Source: Halicephalobus mephisto (taxonomy: Eukaryota > Nematoda > Chromadorea > Rhabditida > Panagrolaimidae). Taken from it: a stretch of DNA of 64,000 nucleotides. Location of the stretch: contig SWDT01000006.1 of assembly GCA_009193035.1 (NCBI GenBank), positions 186,001 through 250,000 on the forward strand, written 5' to 3'. Under the pieces are notes generated by a model, which searched no databases, was not told the origin of the DNA, and was given only the letters and a program-made list of their open reading frames with translations. Within the stretch, counting starts at the first letter, position 1; each line of letters opens with the position of its first letter. Below are positions 54,329 through 64,000 of the stretch, one piece after another. The translations under genes and the position numbers were made by a program.

Positions 54329-55894
54329 ATGAGCGAAGATATATCAGATGAAAGCACTGGAATGGTTATTCTTGCCGGCACTAGCCATCCTAATCTGTGT
54401 AAGCTGATTTCTTCTCGTTTGAGTATCAAACTTGGCAAGGTCGGGGTTTACAGAAGAGCCAACACAGAAACTGCCATCGATATTAAGCAGGTGAGTTTTT
54501 TATATATCGATTTTATATGAATTTGTTTTTACAGAGTGTGAGGAACAAGCATGTCTTCATTGTTCAAACCTGCACCCCCTTGGACGTCAACAATGCGTTA
54601 ATGGAGATGTTGATCATGATTTATGCTTGTAAAACGTCCTCCTGCAAGGCTGTCACTGTTGTGATGCCATATTTGCCCTATTCTAAGCAATGCAGAATGC
54701 TCAGACGGTCATCTATCTCGATGAAGTTGGTTGCTGACATGATTTGCAAAGCAGGAGCTTCTCGGTTGATTTCTCTGGATTTATACAAGAAGGAAATCCA
54801 AGGATTCTTCTCCATCCCTGTGGACAACTTGAGGGCCTCCCCTTTCCTCCTTCAGTACATCAAGCAGATTCCCGACTACAGAAACGCCGTTATCGTTGCT
54901 AAAAGCCCTGGAAGCATCCACAAAGCTACGTCCTATGCCGACAGACTGCGTCTCAACATTGCCGTGATCCATGGAGAAGAACCTAGAGACGTCGAGGAGA
55001 CTCTGAAGACTGACGGCCGACAAAGTCCTCCACTACAGAAGGATGGCGTCTCCCCTGAAGACGAGAAGAAGCCAGGACCTTCTGTTGAACTTCACTCGCC
55101 CTCTACAGACCGGAAAGTCAGTTCAGCCGTGGCCACCTATGAACTCTATCCTGTGCTAAACGCGAAAGAGAAGCCCCCATTGACTGTTGTTGGAGATGTA
55201 GGTGGAAAAATCGCCATTATAGTTGACGACATCATCGATGATGCCACTGGTTTTGTCGCTGCTGCGGATATTCTGAAGAAGAAAGGAGCTTACAAGATCT
55301 ACGTTGTTGCCACCCACTGTATTATGAGTGGAAATGCTCCATTTGAAGTTGAATCCTCTTGCATTGACCAGGTCAGTTGATCTTTTGCCCTGAATTACTT
55401 TGTATTCAATTCCTAACTCTTGGATTACGTTTCGTCACAAAGTACGGATTTCATCAAATAATTTAAAATTGAAGAGAAGCCAAAAAATTACAAGTACAGA
55501 TTTTAATCTTCCGGAGAAGCCTCCCGGGGAGTTTACTAAATCCTTAGTATTTTTGGGATTAACTCCCTTCTAGAGATTTGAATCATTTCCTTGTTATTAA
55601 AAATATCCCAAAATTAACGTTTATCTGCGTTATTCTAGATTATTGTTACTAATACAATTCCACATGAAATGCAGAAAATGCGTTGCCACAAGATCAGAAC
55701 CGTAGACATTTCCATGGTTCTTTCTGAAGCCATCAGACGTACTTATCATAAGGAGAGCATGGGTGAGTTTTTCTCCAAAATCAGACAGAGTATTTCTTTC
55801 TCGAGACTGGAATCACGTCAAAATTTTGTCGAACTATTAACAACACTTGCACTTTTCAGCAATCCTGTTCAAAGACATCGCCATCGAAGATTAG
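54329..55894 (+). CDS. PRPP synthetase-associated protein (PRPSAP)
   Basis: Four exons (54329-54490, 54535-55371, 55639-55762, 55860-55894) give 385 aa. The family is the non-catalytic partner of phosphoribosyl-pyrophosphate synthetase and modulates PRPP supply for nucleotide synthesis in the cytosol. Strong PRPSAP blocks are [40 protein letters not shown], then [40 protein letters not shown] and near the end [12 protein letters not shown] and [17 protein letters not shown]. An insert of about 45 residues rich in Ser/Pro/Lys after EEPRD corresponds to the PRPSAP-specific insertion and separates this from true synthetases. In true synthetases the flexible catalytic loop has Lys and Arg essential for activity; the insert lies there. 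An acceptor 5 nt before the ATG suggests trans-splicing. The last exon codes for only 10 complete residues plus stop. Confidence 0.94.
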
Positions 55895-57642
55895 TCATCA
55901 ATATGATTTTACCGAAGATTATCTTCCTAGGTAATAATTTAGGATAGCAGTTATTTTTTAATTATTCCATGTCGGTGATCAACCTATAAGAAGTACGGTT
56001 TTTCGAAATTCTTTTTTATCAGGAATTTTTTATACGGTCCCTAACTTTACTTTTCAAAGGAACATGAGCCGTTTTGAAAATATTCCAAATAAATTATTTT
56101 TGTTAATTTGCAATTATAAATACGGCTTTTTTTTATCAAAATTGTTTCGGTTTGATTTTTTGGTCCGAAAATCGGTTGGTCCCTCTTCGTCGGCATCGGT
56201 CCTCGTCGCTGGCTGACTCAGCTCGATGGGAAAGAAAGACTTGTTTACGTCGATGAGAGAACGGAGTACTGGGGAGACAGCAGAGAAGCAGCGGAGAGAG
56301 AGATAGAGCGACGGCGGATGATCGTTCTTTGAGCACTGATGAAATTGGCTAGAATGTGACGCACACCCTTCTTTCCTTCGGAGTGGAAATGAAAATCGAT
56401 TAGTGGGAGGGCCTTTGTGTCAGTCTGTAAGACGGGGCCGTTGAATTCAGTCACCAGCATCGCATTTCGAGCGAGTCGGCAGTTATTCGAAGAGCTCTCT
56501 CTGTTTGCGGGACATCCCGCAAAAATCTAAAAGAGGAAACAGCGATTTCAACAGCGCGCAAAATGTGTGTCCGTCATTCTTTTTTCGCAAAGCAGATTTT
56601 ACGAGAGGGGACTGACAACGGCCTTGCCAACGTCAGCACCAATTGTATTTTCGAGATGGTCCCTCGACGGGGGACCATTTGCTCGCTCGCGTGTAGCACC
56701 CCGCGCTCCCATTTCTATGACATTCGAGAAGAAAAGACGGAAAAAGGGACCAACTGCGTTACGATTTTTCTCTCTCCTCGGTTGGCCTAAAATTCGTCAA
56801 CCGTGTTGTTTGCAAAAATGAAGTTAAATATTTGGGGGACCTGCGCAAAATCAAAATGCCAACATTTTCGACTTCATAAATTAAAAATTTACAAAATACA
56901 ATTTTCAATTTTCCAATGTTTTAAACCAAAAACTTTATTTCGTAAATGTAATTTTTCGAAAGTAATATTGCCAGCGAATAGGAATATGGCACCTTCTGTC
57001 TCGAAGGGTGGTTAGTTTTTCCAGAGGGGAAAGGTGCCGGGGAAGCGCGCCAAATTCCCATCTTCGCCCGCTCGTCTATCCCGATGTTTTCCATGTGCTT
57101 TCAGATCACCGCCAAAGTTCATCTTGATTTTTATTATTATAAAATCGAAAGTATATGTTATTTTGTTGAATAAAATAAAGTCTATTTTTGGATGTGTATT
57201 GTAAAAATTGGACTGGTCAGCAGAGGAGATACAAGTTGTTTTGACTTGTTTACTCATAGAAAGAGAATGGAGAGTCCACTCTGCCGCGAGCAAGCTCAGA
57301 GTAGATTTGATCGTTGGTTTCTTCGCGATTCGGATCAATCTGCGCGAAACCCATTCAGTCTTCAGTGGTTGAAAAAAGCTTCCTTTGTGTTTTGAAAGAC
57401 GAGATTTTGAAAAAAGCGCAAAAATTTGATAAAAATGAAACATATGATAGGGCGTTAGTCATAAATAATGATTTCATAATTGTCTGTCTGTTCGTGGTTT
57501 ATGAAGGTCGTTTATGGATTTATCGAGTATCAAAAAATTGAATAAAATTGATTCAATTTATGGGCTTTTAGCTCACAACTCAAACTGTCCCGCCAAATCC
57601 CCCCTTATTTTTGAAATCTTCTCAGCGACTCTTCGCGCATTC
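55895..57642. other. 1.7-kb upstream region of the acidic nuclear-type gene
   Basis: About 56160-56790 is unusually GC-rich for the window, with GA-rich runs (ggagagagagatagag), an E2F-like palindrome (56504-56523) and open frames on both strands; it resembles a strong promoter/5' region rather than a gene. About 57010-57150 on the minus strand reads a short GC-rich frame (NFGGDLKAHGKHRDRRAG) of doubtful meaning. TTCTCAG at about 57619-57625 is a candidate acceptor before the ATG at 57643. Confidence 0.45.
56504..56523. promoter_or_regulatory. E2F-like inverted repeat TTTGCGGGA-ca-TCCCGCAAA
   Basis: Two 9-bp arms are perfect inverses around a 2-bp centre. Each arm contains GCGGGA/TCCCGC, the core bound by E2F/DP factors. 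The site lies 1.1 kb upstream of the next start codon, inside the GC-rich segment. Confidence 0.45.
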
Positions 57643-59071
57643 ATGCCGTGCCGATTGACAGGAGATGGAGCGTCCAAATATGTCAGTGATGATGTCCTCA
57701 GCTACCTGTGTACGTTGGCGATGCAGAAGTGCTCGAAGAAGAGCGAGAAGAAACGTGCCTCCTGTGGAGGAGCGGCGATGCGCAAGAGGTAAGAAACTGC
57801 ACTTTGAACTTTTCTAAATTAAGTTTTCCTTAGATTGTTGATTAAAAACTTTGTCGCGCAAATGCTGCAGCAAGAAAGACCCCAAGTGTACTTGGACGAA
57901 GGCCTGGAGTTTACTTTTGACGAACTTAAGGCAGAGGAGGAATCAGAAGAAGTTGAACAGCCCCAGGAAGTCGAACAGGGCAATCTGGGAGCTGTCAAAC
58001 AAGATTCTGAAGATGATGCAGAAGAGGAACAAGAAGAAGACGACACTTCTGATGAGGACGAAGAACAGGATGAGTTTGCCGATGGCTCCACTGCTATGAG
58101 CATGGTGCACCGTCCAACGGAAGTCATTCACTACGGTGACTCGTCTATGTATTACGTTAATGAGGAACAATCCAGAGTGACAATGACCCCTTTACCTTCC
58201 GCTTCGACCCTCTGCAGCAACTCTAGCAACAACTCGATGGAACCGATGTGGGAAGATGGAACAGATTCATTTTCGTTACTTTCGTTGACTCCCTCAGGAC
58301 AAGCTAGATCTTTCAATGATCCTATGATGGCTGGACAAGATGAAAATATTTTTTATCCTGGTAGTTATCAAGGCCAGTATATGATGACATCGGCCTCGGG
58401 CAATACTGCTACGACAAATTCAGTATCTCTCGGAGGCTACATGACTGTAGAACATAATTCAGAAGGCTTCATCGAGGATGTCAATCTTTGTGACAAACTC
58501 GATAAACTTCACGATGATTACAGCGAAGACGAGGTTTCGTTGTCCAACGGCACATGCTTCACTAGTCTAGTTAACGTGGTGAGTTTTTCAAATTCCATTC
58601 GGTGGAATTCGGAAATTTCGTAACCATACCTCCCACTCAAAAATCGGATCAAAGATCTTCAAAAAGTACTTTTGAGAAACTACATGGGAAAACATATAAA
58701 TCAAACATTAATATTTTGCTTTTTTACGTCAACTTGTCGGTCGTTTTTCGAACATGGCTACACCTGGTCTCGTGATAGATAGATAAACACACCTTAGGGT
58801 TACTCATGACTCCCACGATTGTAATTTTTTTCAGAACTCCCCGGTAAAGGCTAGCAATGATGAAATGCTCGCTTATCGCCGATCCATAACTGATCTCGAC
58901 ACGAACACCGTCGTTGAAGAAGATTTTGACGGCGGGGTTCCACCGACCTCACATGAAACCTCCTGCGGAGGGGCTTCATCTCGATCTCCAAAGAAACGTC
59001 CGCTACCGTTTGCTCAAGACGACTTCTACAATCTCACACTGTCGAGCTCGCCAAAGAGACTCAAGCTCTGA
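57643..59071 (+). CDS. Acidic, probably nuclear protein; weak IER-family resemblance
   Basis: Three exons (57643-57788, 57834-58578, 58835-59071) give 375 aa. The N-terminal 70 residues have DDVLSYLCTLAMQKC, a basic linker, then RLLIKNFVAQMLQQERPQVYL, whose order (helix, basic linker, LL.....V....QVYL) recalls the start of vertebrate immediate-early-response (IER2/IER5) proteins. I give this only as a tentative parallel. An acidic block follows at about 75-145 (many Glu/Asp). The middle is Ser/Met/Tyr/Gly-rich and disordered, like an activation region. Two basic Ser-Pro motifs at the C-terminus (SPKKRPLPF and SPKRLKL, the last residues) look like nuclear localisation signals with phosphorylation sites. 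Phases are consistent and the introns have TTTTCCTTAG and TTTTTTTCAG ends. A GC-rich 5' region with an E2F-like site precedes it. Confidence 0.78.
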
Positions 59072-60040
59072 ACGTGCACTCCCATTCCCTAATTAATTAG
59101 GCCGTGTTTCCCGGTTTTTGTTGTTAGTCCCGGCCGATCCCCCCAAGTGCACCTCTTCGTCTTCTTTCTCTCTCGCGAGTCCGACAGTGTTTTACAAAAA
59201 GGGTCTTTAAACTTTTTAAATTCTATTTTATAATATTTGTCTCTTCTGGTCTAATAATAATGTCTTGTGCACGTGAATCGAAGTTTCGTTTCACTTTTGT
59301 CTCTGTTTGTACATATTGCTCTTTCCATGATTTGCATAAAACTGCCGAAAATCAATCAAACCGAGGTTTACAGGGGTGATGAGGTCCATGGGGTCTTTCA
59401 TGTAGTTTCGAAAGTTACTTTTATCGTCTGATGACGGGAGATTGCAGTATTCAAACTTAAACGTTTTGCAAATTGACTAATTAAGATGGAATTCAACAAC
59501 GACTTCGTATTTCGTGTCAAAACTAAATTAAAATTTTTCCTTCTACGTCGGCTTTGACTCAACTTCGTACAGTAATGGTTGTGTACTTTGGGTGGGTATT
59601 TGGATTTTCGAAATCCCCATGGTCGATTTGATATTTGTAAAGGAGGTCTTTAATCTTTTGCTGTTCGTGTTTTTAATCGACGGTAAGAATGATCAACTTT
59701 GTAGAGGCGATTAAAAGTTCAAACGATAGAAAATTGAGAATCCGCTTTTAGAGGATTCTCAAACCAACGACGGAGGTACTAAAGTCCGGAGGAATGAACG
59801 AAACATGAAGTCTCGGTTGCGTGATCTTGAGTTAAATCTGAAGTACTTCTTAATTGGTTCCCGACATGAATTCAGATTTTTCAAGTGTTTACTACTTAGT
59901 AACTTTAATCTCTACAATTACAACTGGTAGTATTGTGAGGTCGAGGAAGCCGGAAAGTAACAAGTGAGAACGAGTTGAGTACACCAAATAAGTGGCTATG
60001 CGTAATAGACTGGCATGTTGATTGCAAAGCGGAAAATATA
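59072..60040. other. 3' flank and spacer
   Basis: The first 300 bp are likely the 3' UTR of the previous gene. No supported gene follows until 60041; the remainder is mixed sequence without clear repeats. Confidence 0.4.
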
Positions 60041-60865
60041 ATGAGGTCTTTTGTGGTTATTTTCGTCTTCGTAATTCCGTGCTTTGCCACAGGCAGTCTT
60101 CCACCTGCCTCCACACCTTCAATCACCTTCAGGGAATATCTAAATTTGGCTCTTCAAAGCTGTTTACATCGAAATCTCGGCTGCCGTGGAATACTATTCA
60201 CTAGGGATAATCCAAAAAGCTATTTATTGCCCTTTAAGTCTGTGGCAAAGATCGTCAAAAGCTGAATAACAGGTGCTTTTTTTGGATGGCTAGGAAGTAC
60301 AATCAGAGTAATCTGGATTTTGGCTTTGCTCAGAAGACTATACAGGAAGTATCGTCATCGGACACATTAACTTGTTCGAGAGATCATTCTGTAGTCTTCG
60401 AGGTAATTGTTTTCAACTCGAAGACAAACAACCTCAAATTGCAGCTACAAAATAACAAAGCTTAAGGCATTTTACGACAGCCTGGCTACATCGCTTTGAC
60501 AGGAAATAACGTTATCAAGGTCAGTTGCCACTAATTAAATCACCCGACTAGGTTTCAGATAACAAGACTAGACATAATACTATGTAACTTTGACATATTC
60601 GATATGAAGGTTCTGTCTGATGAAAAACCGTACTCCGTGGGAAAGCGGGCTGATGAAGAACTTCCTAACAACCTCCGCAAATTATCTCCGGAAAACCAAC
60701 TCGGATGCTGCTCATTTTTTGGGTTAAACTACCGTCCGACTGTCTGTCACATTCAGTAAACGCATCATGAAACAAAACAATGACGTGATTGGGATGATCA
60801 TTGATGCTTTCGAATGCTGCGCTTCTTCGCCACCAGTTTTTAGGGACTTAGCTCCAGGACTTTAA
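60041..60865 (+). CDS. Possible secreted Cys-containing protein with very small introns
   Basis: A consistent five-exon model (60041-60237, 60273-60402, 60481-60519, 60559-60722, 60757-60865) gives 212 aa with introns of 35, 78, 39 and 34 nt, all GT...AG. Residues 1-19 are a signal peptide (MRSFVVIFVFVIPCFATGS). The mature part has scattered cysteines (SCLHRNLGC, TLTCSRDHS, GCCSFFG, FECCASSP) and YIALTGNNVIK. Each exon is protein-like in only the frame used. Doubts are the short introns and the weak acceptor (ttttacgacag) before exon 3. If wrong, the minimum claim is a 74-aa secreted peptide from 60041 to 60265. I do not recognise the family. Confidence 0.42.
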
Positions 60866-60870
60866 ATTAA

Positions 60871-61017
60871 ATGAAATCATTGATGACACGAGCTGAAAGT
60901 GAGAAATTACTGTTAATCATAGATATATCTGTCTTAATACTACTAGGGCTTTGGAGGTGGCTTTGTAGGTCATCAAATAAGAGAAAAGCAAAAGAACGAA
61001 ACAAGCAAGTCGATTAA
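60871..61017 (+). CDS. Membrane micropeptide candidate, 48 aa
   Basis: The ATG at 60871 comes five bases after the stop of the preceding model. The peptide has a short acidic/basic start, a hydrophobic helix at about residues 13-32 (LLLIIDISVLILLGLWRWL) and a strongly basic tail (SSNKRKAKERNKQ). It looks like the membrane anchor and cytoplasmic end of a type I protein, so it may instead be the last exon of the gene at 60041 with a splice I could not place. An independent small protein is the alternative. Confidence 0.35.
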   Translation: MKSLMTRAESEKLLLIIDISVLILLGLWRWLCRSSNKRKAKERNKQVD

Positions 61018-61311
61018 GGGGATAACGTTGGGGATTTATATATGAAACCGAGTTATAAACCTCTTAACAAGGAATATCACGATTGGCAAACGGGAATCAG
61101 ACAAAAATCACGCGGAAAATGACGAAATTTACGAGAATCAACGAAACCAGAAGAATAGGATAGAGGAATTCGCCACCCTGTCGGAAAATAAATGCAGCTT
61201 GATCTCGAAACGAATTTCCTCTGCTATTCCTCTCGCACTTTTGAAAGCATTCGAATTTGAGTTTATTGCTTCGGATTTTCCTTCGTTTCCTTGTTGGTCG
61301 TGGTTGCGGAG

Positions 61312-63084
61312 ATGATTGGCCATTTCAAGGAGATCGAGTATGTAGACATTAATCCCTACACGATGGAGCCGTTTAGAACGGATTCTTTGGACCAACGAAT
61401 CAACCGGTTTGTTTTATTACTTGCATCTGCTTACTTTCTTCTGCTTTTCAGGTTGAGATCTTTTTTCTTCGGAGATGTAGATGTGAATGCTAACAAACCT
61501 TCAGCGAAAACGACGAGTGATAAAAACTGGAAGATGCCAAATATAGAACCAAATGTGGGAATCGTCAAGCGTGCCGCGACAGAACGACCTGCTGTAGGCG
61601 TTTCCCGTGAAGCCGTTCCCAAAGATCCGAGGCCTTATTCAGTTGTTTCTAAACAGTCTCCGATGAATGCAGTAAGTGATAGCAATTGGAAGATACCAAA
61701 TCTAGAAGCAAAGGTAGAAACTATTAGACGTACCATTGTAGAAAGGTCTGCTATTAGTACTCTTCCCAATGAAGTTGTTCCAAAAGACCCAAAACTTTAT
61801 TCAATTACTTTGAAGCAGTCTCCGATGAATGTGCCAGGCGATATCAAGTGGAGGAAGTCGCTGTCGGAAGGCAAGATACAGGTTGCCAGACGTCCCATTG
61901 GGGAAAGACCTACTTTCTCTGTTGTTCCCTATGAAGGTACTAACAAGAATCTTAACTCTGGTAAATTTAGTTTCAATAATTCTCCGATGAATGTAGCAGA
62001 TAATAGTAAGTTGAAGAAATTGACGATGGGAGAGAAGATGGAAAGTAATAAGCCTATTCAACAACCTACTATTGCCGCAGTTCCTAACGAAGTTGTTTCG
62101 ACTAGTTCTAAACCTGATAAAACAGATCCTAAGAAGTTTATGACGGAGGTAACAGAAGATAACTGGAAGAAACAGAAAGAAGAAACTGCTAGTGGACGTG
62201 TCGTCGGAAAGCGTCGAGCCGCATTGTTGCTGAAAGCAAAAACACAATACAACGAAGGGATGTTGAAGCTCTGTAGACGCAGAATCTCGAAAGCTAATAA
62301 GCGTCTCTGTAGGGTGAGTGAGCCAACTTTTAGGAAGAAGGATGAAACCATTTTCGAGAGAATCTGGCGTGAAGAAGAAGAGGAAGTAAAGAAGTTGCTG
62401 GAAGAATATGTACTGAAAGTTGAAGCGGCATTAGAAGCAGAAGTTGAGAAATTGCCCATTGAAGAGTGTATAGAGAACGAGGAACCGACCGATTACTTTG
62501 CCTCCAATGGTTCTCCTCTGATCGATGTTGTGACTGTTGATGATGAGTCTGAAATACAGGCAAGTTTATCCAATAGTTATCTAGTTTATGGTGGGGCTTT
62601 CATAACTTCTCCTATACAGATGGATCACATTTCTAAGAGCAATGTTGAAGTTCCACTAATACAATCATCTCTCATGTATCCCCAACCCTTCTCGCAAACG
62701 GTGAATGTGGCAATTCCTTATAATTACCATTATGGTCCGGAACCAGTTTTTGCGTACCCCGCCTGGTATTACGATGCTCGTCATATTTATGCTAATAACT
62801 ATCAAATATATACCAATGGCTATCGGATGGAAGCTAACTACCTCGTTAACGACAATCAAACCGATGGTAACTATTCCGCTAGTAATAATCAGATGAATGG
62901 CAACTATTCTACCAGTAATACTCAGATAGATGGCAACTATTCTGCCAATAAGGATCAAATAGATGGCAATTATCCCGCCACGGACAATCAGATAGATGGT
63001 AATTATCCTATCAATGACAATCAAGTGGATGTCAACAGTTCAGTACCTCCGAACGATTCACGAGATCATCGTAATTCATGTTGA
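61312..63084 (+). CDS. Low-complexity 575-aa protein with NQ.DGNY repeats, unknown family
   Basis: Two exons (61312-61406, 61452-63084) give 575 aa. The 45-nt intron (61407-61451, GTTTGT...TTTTCAG) is open and in frame, and read-through would add a false hydrophobic segment; splicing gives QRINRLRSFFFG. Residues about 40-230 hold three or four diverged copies of a unit with QSPMN and NWK..N...V. Residues about 260-385 are charged, partly coiled-coil (RIWREEEEEVKKLLEEYVLK). Residues about 430-500 are Tyr/Pro-rich. Residues about 495-560 hold six or so copies of a 12-residue unit (N-Q-x-D-G-N-Y-x-x-x-x). There is no signal peptide or membrane segment after splicing. Such Asn/Gln/Tyr-rich arrays suggest condensate-forming or structural proteins; that is inference. 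Minus-strand open frames here mirror the repeat. Confidence 0.7.
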   Translation: MIGHFKEIEYVDINPYTMEPFRTDSLDQRINRFVLLLASAYFLLLFRLRSFFFGDVDVNANKPSAKTTSDKNWKMPNIEPNVGIVKRAATERPAVGVSREAVPKDPRPYSVVSKQSPMNAVSDSNWKIPNLEAKVETIRRTIVERSAISTLPNEVVPKDPKLYSITLKQSPMNVPGDIKWRKSLSEGKIQVARRPIGERPTFSVVPYEGTNKNLNSGKFSFNNSPMNVADNSKLKKLTMGEKMESNKPIQQPTIAAVPNEVVSTSSKPDKTDPKKFMTEVTEDNWKKQKEETASGRVVGKRRAALLLKAKTQYNEGMLKLCRRRISKANKRLCRVSEPTFRKKDETIFERIWREEEEEVKKLLEEYVLKVEAALEAEVEKLPIEECIENEEPTDYFASNGSPLIDVVTVDDESEIQASLSNSYLVYGGAFITSPIQMDHISKSNVEVPLIQSSLMYPQPFSQTVNVAIPYNYHYGPEPVFAYPAWYYDARHIYANNYQIYTNGYRMEANYLVNDNQTDGNYSASNNQMNGNYSTSNTQIDGNYSANKDQIDGNYPATDNQIDGNYPINDNQVDVNSSVPPNDSRDHRNSC

Positions 63085-64000
63085 TTTTTTTGAAAAAATT
63101 AAATAACTTCTGTTTTTGAATTGCGAAAGGTAAATGTTTATTGTAGTAACGGTGAGGATGGAAGTCCTGACTGCGGAGATACAAGGTCCAGGAACGAGCG
63201 GTGATTTACACCGCTTTAAGAAAAGATGAACCCCCTTGCTCAGCTTGTAAGTTTTGAATTGTTTGATCGCATTGATGGAATTGTTTCAGTGGTCAATTTT
63301 CTAAGATGCTCACCTAAAGAACAACATCGAGAAACTCGAAAGTAGTGCCATTTTCGCGAAATCTACTACTCTTTGGAACAATCTCATACTCCATGGTTGT
63401 GCTACATCTGGTTAGGATTGCTCCGAGAAGACTCCAAAACAGTTGATGAATTTGGATCTTTTCTGCCGTGATTACTGCAAGACCTTTCGATGCTCGGCTG
63501 ATGAAAGAGGATCTGCAATTAAGAAAACCGCGAAGAAGTTTACCAGACCGGATTGGAATGCCAGATGTTTTCGAATCTGTAGGTCCGTTTTTTGCTGACT
63601 AAACAATGATCTCGTCTTCTAGCTCCTCTGCGACCTGGATGCTTCCATTTATTATCTTGACAAGTTGAAAGAAACTTCCGCTAATGTAGATGCAAGGAGC
63701 GATAAGAGAACACACAACTGGGTCACGGCTGTCTGAAGTCAGATGATACAGTCAAATAAGTTTTACTTAAGAACATGGAAAACTATAAACCGTAAATCAG
63801 AAAATATCCATCGGAGCAAAGATCGTAGACAAGTCAACTTTGCTATACGTATTCTGAGAAATTGCTTCCTTGACTCTTTGGGTCCAGATCTCACCATACT
63901 TAAGGAGAAGTGGGAACTTAGGATCGCTTTCAATAGTTTCTAAAAGTTGTGGATTAGCTTAGTTGTGTAGGCACTATCACTTACTCTTTTGCTGAGGAGT
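63085..64000 (+). other. Unresolved coding-like patches at the window edge
   Basis: Plus-strand patches read like protein: after an acceptor at about 63289 (VNFLRCSPKEQHRETRK), around 63365-63440 (NLLLFGTISYSMVVLHLV), 63470-63583 (RPFDARLMKEDLQLRKPRRS or, in another frame, TFRCSADERGS), 63622-63737 (LCDLDASIYYLDKLKETSAN after a TTCTAG acceptor) and 63743-63943 (from an ATG, RQVNFAIRILRNCFLDSLG). I could not connect them in one frame. They may be exons of a gene running off the right edge or a decayed gene. Confidence 0.35.

Noticed and set aside
57012..57443. 143-codon minus-strand frame upstream of the acidic gene
   Set aside because: Mixed low-complexity composition, plus strand also open, no acceptor or family match.
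62665..63024. Minus-strand frame with repeated hydrophobic units (IIAIYLI-like)
   Set aside because: Mirror of the N-Q-x-D-G-N-Y repeat on the plus strand; period and borders coincide exactly.

Overview
The window is nuclear DNA from a nematode, most likely a free-living rhabditid (clade V). The supporting signs are short introns (many 34-54 nt) with GT...TTTCAG ends, T-rich acceptors just upstream of several start codons as expected for spliced-leader trans-splicing, cuticle collagens with the nematode N-terminal domain, nematode-type chemoreceptors (Srt-like and Sre/Sra-like), an expanded BTB family, and same-strand genes at operon-like spacing. Intergenic DNA is AT-rich and full of short dispersed and tandem repeats. 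Gene models were built by hand from reading frame and splice-site continuity. Family names come from recognised motifs; no database was searched.

Layout. 1-6 kb, minus strand: RWDD1 (DFRP2) homologue, then PAR-6, then the first exon of a C15orf61-family protein, spaced like an operon, followed by a small membrane protein. 7-8.5 kb: an M20 (ArgE/DapE-type) metallopeptidase. 8.5-12.3 kb: repeats. 12.3-16.6 kb: a six-exon chemoreceptor set in a field of a private motif (ATAGTGACT and its inverse). 19 kb: a tail-anchored protein. 19.6-25.2 kb: repeats and a MITE. 25.2-27 kb: a secreted Pro/Gln/Arg-rich protein.

27-34 kb is a dense housekeeping block: GMPPA and PHF5A (minus), then SNRNP27, EDC3 and TMEM170 (plus). 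PHF5A (U2/SF3b) and SNRNP27 (tri-snRNP) are divergent across about 250 bp. SNRNP27 and EDC3 are close enough to share a polycistronic transcript. 34-38 kb has an Srt-like receptor, its decayed partial duplicate and a MITE inserted in that duplicate. 38-45 kb has three cuticle collagens. Two of them share an almost identical block of about 470 bp, intron included, inside otherwise diverged genes. Two of the three carry apparent 1-nt losses at C runs.

47.5-54 kb has an NTF2-like (DUF4440/SnoaL type) gene followed by three tandem BTB genes with a shared N-terminal module of exactly 226 codons. A decayed copy of the NTF2-like last exon before the second BTB gene shows that the duplicated unit included that exon. 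54-56 kb encodes PRPSAP (PRPP-synthetase-associated protein), and 57.6-59 kb an acidic, probably nuclear protein weakly like the IER family. 60-61 kb has a possible secreted protein gene with very small introns and a membrane micropeptide. 61.3-63 kb encodes a 575-aa low-complexity protein. The last 0.9 kb holds unresolved coding-like patches.
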